From Robiginitomaculum_A sp036478535 (lineage in GTDB: Bacteria; Pseudomonadota; Alphaproteobacteria; Caulobacterales; Maricaulaceae): 64,000 nt of DNA. Shown piece by piece: positions 60,783 to 64,000 of this stretch (within the stretch, counting starts at the first letter, position 1; every line of letters starts with the position of its first letter). Under the pieces are notes generated by a model. That model was not told the origin of the DNA. It searched no databases and worked only from the letters and a program-made list of their open reading frames with translations. The translations under genes and the position numbers were made by a program. Location of the stretch: assembly GCA_965224735.1 (NCBI GenBank), contig OZ245059.1, positions 992,001 through 1,056,000 of the forward strand, read 5' to 3'.

Positions 60783-61386
60783 TCCCTATCTTGAAGACCC
60801 ATTGATTGCAAAAATTCAAAGTGTTTTACAGCCTGTCGAAATGGTTGATGATACGCATATTCCAAAGCGCGAAGGACAACGGCAAGCGTCTGTCCTCATG
60901 CCGCTGGTGCGTAGGGATGAATGGCAGATTTTGTTTACCCGAAGACCTATGCATATGAAAAAATATCCAGGGCAAATTGCCTTTCCAGGCGGAGGGATTG
61001 AAGCAGGCGAGAGTCCGCGCCAAGGCGCTTTGCGCGAGACCCATGAAGAGATCGGAATAGCCGAAGAAAATATTTTTATACTTGGCCGTCTGCCGTCCTT
61101 TAATGCTGTGTCTGAATATCGGATTACGCCTTTTATTGGCTTGCTTAATCCACAAGTAGAAATCGTACCAGATCCTGGGGAAGTGGACGAAGTTTTTGAA
61201 GCCTCATTTTCATTTTTTATGAATAAAAATAACCATATAGAAAGACATGTTGAATTTGATGGACAGACACATACCCTGTTTGATATGCCGTGGCCAAGTC
61301 AAGATAATATCACACATCATATATGGGGTATGACGGCTATGATGATCTATAGACTATATCAAAAATTAGGGCAATTAAAGGCATGA
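60775..61386 (+). CDS. Nudix hydrolase, CoA-pyrophosphatase type
   Basis: From ATG 60775 the product has 203 residues with a perfect Nudix box (GGGIEAGESPRQGALRETHEEIGI). The UPF0035-type segment VLMPLVRRDEWQILFTRRPMHMKKYPGQIAFPGG before it marks the CoA/NADH pyrophosphatase subgroup, which cleaves CoA to 4'-phosphopantetheine and 3',5'-ADP. Upstream in-frame starts at 60682 lie inside the DUF1285 gene and are unlikely. The stop overlaps the cca start (ATGA). Confidence 0.93.
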   Translation: MFSPYLEDPLIAKIQSVLQPVEMVDDTHIPKREGQRQASVLMPLVRRDEWQILFTRRPMHMKKYPGQIAFPGGGIEAGESPRQGALRETHEEIGIAEENIFILGRLPSFNAVSEYRITPFIGLLNPQVEIVPDPGEVDEVFEASFSFFMNKNNHIERHVEFDGQTHTLFDMPWPSQDNITHHIWGMTAMMIYRLYQKLGQLKA

Positions 61387-62612
61387 AATTAAACCCGAAA
61401 CACCATAATTGGCTTGGCGGAAAACCTGTATTGCGAGTGTTTGAAGCGTTATCTGAAGGGCAGGCCCGCTTCGTTGGTGGCTGTGTTCGCAACGCGCTGT
61501 TAGGCGTGCCTGTTTCTGATTATGACATCGCCACAACGCTAGAGCCAAAGGCCGTTTCCAGGGCTTTGAAATCGGCAGGGATTGCTGTGCATGAAACTGG
61601 ATTATCCCACGGCACATTAACAGCAGTAGCGGATCATGAAGTGTTTGAAATTACCACTTTGCGCCGCGATGTTTCTACGGACGGGCGGCGGGCTAACGTC
61701 GCATTTACCAAGGACTGGGCCGAGGATGCCCAGCGCCGTGATTTTACTATTAATGCGCTTTATTGTGATTTGGAAGGCAATATTTTTGATCCGTGTGGGC
61801 AGAGCCTTGCTGACATAAAAGCAAAGCGCCTTCGTTTCGTTGGTAGTGCCAAGGGGCGCATCAAAGAAGACTATTTACGAATATTGCGCTATTTTCGGTT
61901 ACAAGCACAGTATTTTGATACCGAAATTATGGACAAGGAAGCGCTCAGTGCCTGCCGTGAATTGAAAACTGGCTTGAAAAAATTGTCTGCCGAACGTATC
62001 TGGTCTGAAGTTAAAAAACTCCTCGCTACGCCTGCACCTTTTCGCACAGTTAATGTGATGCTGGTTAACGGGATTTTAGAAATACTTTTGCCCGAAGCGA
62101 GTAATAGTGAAGGGCTACAGCTGATTTGTGAGCTAGAGATGGAGATGGGGCTTGCGGTCGACCCATATTTTCGCTTGATGGCGATGAGCGCGCGCGATGA
62201 ATTTGCTATGGCAGGGCTGTGCAGACGTTTGAAAATGTCCAAGAAAGAAAAAACACGCCTGATGCAATGGGCGGGGGATCAAACTGCACTCAAACCGAGC
62301 CTACCCGAGAAAGATTTGAAAATAGCGATTTATAAAGCTGGACGGCAAACGGCGATTGATAGAGCCTTGCTGCGCGCGGCGGGGGCGAGCGAGTCCATGA
62401 TCCGCAATGAATGGCTGAACATATATAAAACTGCACGGGACTGGGATTGGCCCAAATTTCCTATCGCTGGTAAAGATTTAATTGCAGCAGGGATCGCCTC
62501 AGGCCCCAAAGTTGGCACAGTCATGGCCGCGCTAGAAGCCCTATGGGTGCGTAGCGGCTTTAACGCCACTAAACAGGCGCTCCTTGCAGCGCTCATCATG
62601 ATTAATCGTTAA
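61383..62612 (+). CDS. cca: CCA-adding tRNA nucleotidyltransferase
   Basis: The 409-residue protein is a class II nucleotidyltransferase that builds or repairs the CCA end of tRNAs. It has the head motif VGGCVRNALLGVPVSDYDIATTLEPKAV with catalytic Asp residues, TLRRDVSTDGRRANVAFTKDWAEDAQRRDFTINALY, and the neck motif IKEDYLRILRYFRLQA. It may work mainly as a repair enzyme, because the tRNA in this window encodes its CCA. The gene is last in the DUF1285-Nudix-cca cluster and has no obvious terminator. Confidence 0.95.
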   Translation: MKLNPKHHNWLGGKPVLRVFEALSEGQARFVGGCVRNALLGVPVSDYDIATTLEPKAVSRALKSAGIAVHETGLSHGTLTAVADHEVFEITTLRRDVSTDGRRANVAFTKDWAEDAQRRDFTINALYCDLEGNIFDPCGQSLADIKAKRLRFVGSAKGRIKEDYLRILRYFRLQAQYFDTEIMDKEALSACRELKTGLKKLSAERIWSEVKKLLATPAPFRTVNVMLVNGILEILLPEASNSEGLQLICELEMEMGLAVDPYFRLMAMSARDEFAMAGLCRRLKMSKKEKTRLMQWAGDQTALKPSLPEKDLKIAIYKAGRQTAIDRALLRAAGASESMIRNEWLNIYKTARDWDWPKFPIAGKDLIAAGIASGPKVGTVMAALEALWVRSGFNATKQALLAALIMINR

Positions 62613-62753
62613 AAACCAGGGTTGTTTTTAAGGGGGGGGCGGCTGGAAGTTTTCATAATTGTATATTTTCCCTTACAGTAGATTAATAAATTTGTTCAAC
62701 CTTAGAGCTATGTGGCGCTTGAAACCTGCAGCTATGTTAGGCAATAAGAATTT

Positions 62754-63458
62754 ATGAATTTTGGACTTCGTATATTGGACGCGGCGGCGCGGTTGTTTGG
62801 CCCGCCTACAAATTCTGGGGACGAGCGTTTTGACCGCGCCGTTGGTGATGCGGGCGTTGTGGCTGCTCTGATTGCGCTGGGCGCGAAAATTGCCAAAGTG
62901 GACGGCGTGGTGACGCGGGCAGAAATCGATGCGTTTAAAAATGTATTTCAAAGCACTCGGGAGGCTCAAGACGGGGTGTCGCGGTTTTATAATTTGGCTA
63001 AACAAACCACGCTTGGCTATGAGCCTTATGCGCGGATTGTTTATAATAAATACAAACTTCGTCCTGATATTTTAGAGGATGTTCTCGATGGACTGTTTCA
63101 CATTGCGCTCTCGGATGGGATTGTCACGGATGGGAAATTGAAATTTTTAGAAACGGTTGGCGGTATATTTAAATTTAATGCGCGCACATTTGCCCGCATT
63201 CGTATTGCACATTTGGGGCGGGCTGATGATGATCCATATCTGATATTGGGCATTGATGAAGATATTAGCGATGCGGCTTTGAAAAAAACCTATAGGTGTA
63301 TGGCGGCGGCAAATCATCCCGATAGGCTCGTTGCGCGCGGTCTGCCGCCAGAACTACAAAAACTCGCCACCCACAAAATGGCCATGATCAACAAAGCCTA
63401 TGCGCAAATCTTGGAAATGCGCAAAGATATCCCCGTGTATGTTCGCTTGCTAAATTGA
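62754..63458 (+). CDS. TerB/DnaJ-type co-chaperone (DjlA-like)
   Basis: A 234-residue cytoplasmic protein. The first ~130 residues form a TerB-like helical domain (VVAALIALGAKIAKVDGVVTRAEIDAF, HIALSDGIVTDGKLKFLETV). The C-terminal ~70 residues are a J-domain (DDPYLILGIDEDISDAALKKTYRCMAAANHPDRLVA) with the HPD motif. It is built like DjlA without the membrane anchor. It should stimulate DnaK for particular clients (inference). Confidence 0.9.
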   Translation: MNFGLRILDAAARLFGPPTNSGDERFDRAVGDAGVVAALIALGAKIAKVDGVVTRAEIDAFKNVFQSTREAQDGVSRFYNLAKQTTLGYEPYARIVYNKYKLRPDILEDVLDGLFHIALSDGIVTDGKLKFLETVGGIFKFNARTFARIRIAHLGRADDDPYLILGIDEDISDAALKKTYRCMAAANHPDRLVARGLPPELQKLATHKMAMINKAYAQILEMRKDIPVYVRLLN

Positions 63459-63587
63459 TCAAAACGAAACAGGTGGTCATTTTGCCTGTAGTGTGTCTGT
63501 AGTTTGTATTGTTTTTGATTTTTATAAACAAACTGTCATATTTGCCCCCTTGACGAATGGGACAATAACACCGACATTATAGGTATT

Positions 63588-63974
63588 ATGACAAAAGCAT
63601 ATTTTATTACTGGTCGCCTTACCCCTGTGCAATCTTTTTTGCGCACGCTTTTTCTAATCGGCGTGATGATTGGCGGGTTTTTCATTTTTGTAGCCTCAGC
63701 AGCATTTGCGCTCTTTGTTGCGCTTGGCCTTCTGATTTTTGGTGTCATCGTTTTTTCTATCTTGTGGGTAAGGGCGAAATTGTTAGGCAAACCTATAACG
63801 CCCTTTGGAAAAATGCAGGCCGAGTTTGAAAGTTTTTCTAAAACCCATGAAGCAGGCGGCACAGTTGCCGGTTCTGCGGCAGAGCCTGTACCCAAAAGTA
63901 GCAAGACGGACGCGGACGGCCCTGTTATTGACGCGCACCAAACTCCAGAGGGATGGAGTGTCGATTCGGACTAA
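63588..63974 (+). CDS. Small membrane protein of unknown function
   Basis: The 128-residue protein has two adjacent hydrophobic segments (FLRTLFLIGVMIGGFFIFVA and FALFVALGLLIFGVIVFSILWV) and a hydrophilic cytoplasmic tail ending in HQTPEGWSVDSD. No family is recognised. The final bases of the window (63975-64000) contain no further gene. Confidence 0.65.
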   Translation: MTKAYFITGRLTPVQSFLRTLFLIGVMIGGFFIFVASAAFALFVALGLLIFGVIVFSILWVRAKLLGKPITPFGKMQAEFESFSKTHEAGGTVAGSAAEPVPKSSKTDADGPVIDAHQTPEGWSVDSD

Positions 63975-64000
63975 AGCTGACATCTCCGTATGTTTTGTAT

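Overview
The window is a chromosomal segment of an alphaproteobacterium of moderate, AT-leaning base composition. Signs of this include the order dnaA-rpsT-enoyl-CoA hydratase-mutM/ubiE, an FYDLN-acid (TIGR02300) protein beside a tRNA-Ala and aroA-cmk-rpsA, a ChvI/ChvG two-component pair followed by PTS EIIA and HPr, a DivL homologue with tyrosine at the phosphoacceptor position, accD-folC, plant-type (class II) DAHP synthase, and MoxR-DUF58-DUF4159 next to DUF1285-Nudix-cca. The order cannot be fixed from this sequence. The DivL and the CC0125/CC1285-type lipoprotein fit a Caulobacterales/Hyphomonadales-like or other marine lineage. No rRNA, CRISPR array or intact transposase gene was seen.

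Layout. 1-8.9 kb: the carB 3' end, greA, an ELM1-family protein, trxB with a coupled LysR gene that appears to start at CTG, a candidate small RNA with terminator, a CPA1-type antiporter, and dnaA (minus). 8.9-14.6 kb: rpsT, enoyl-CoA hydratase, mutM, ubiE, and a DUF2946-like secreted protein with a TonB-dependent receptor. 14.6-17 kb: small envelope proteins of unknown function. 17.2-24.4 kb: a tight six-gene operon holding an outer-membrane-type lipoprotein, a periplasmic protein, two TolR/MotB-like anchors carrying von Willebrand A domains, a TolQ/MotA-type channel and a membrane-anchored FGE-like (SUMF1) protein. This is the best candidate for an undescribed system, a proton-driven envelope machine. 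24.4-26.6 kb: a secreted Gln/Ser-rich repeat protein flanked by two MITE-like elements in opposite orientation, each inserted at the TA of the preceding gene's stop codon.

27.3-35.7 kb: tRNA-Ala(GGC), FYDLN-acid protein, aroA-cmk-rpsA, chvI-chvG, PTS EIIA-HPr (with hprK missing from its usual place) and a TonB-C protein. 35.9-44 kb: divL, folC and accD (minus), an SDR dehydrogenase, a YcgN-type protein and a class A penicillin-binding protein. 44.3-51.4 kb: a membrane protein, a PAS-GGDEF-EAL protein, aroG with a possible aromatic-rich leader ORF, HU, an IS481-like remnant, and kbl-tdh for threonine breakdown. 51.6-64 kb: rbfA, two small envelope proteins, the MoxR/DUF58/DUF4159/VWA cluster (minus), DUF1285-Nudix-cca, a TerB/DnaJ-type protein and a small membrane protein.

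Two patterns run through the window. Short tandem duplications (about 11-20 bp, two to four copies) are unusually common both between and inside genes. Structural zinc ligands are missing in threonine dehydrogenase and mostly missing in AccD, while the MutM zinc finger is intact.
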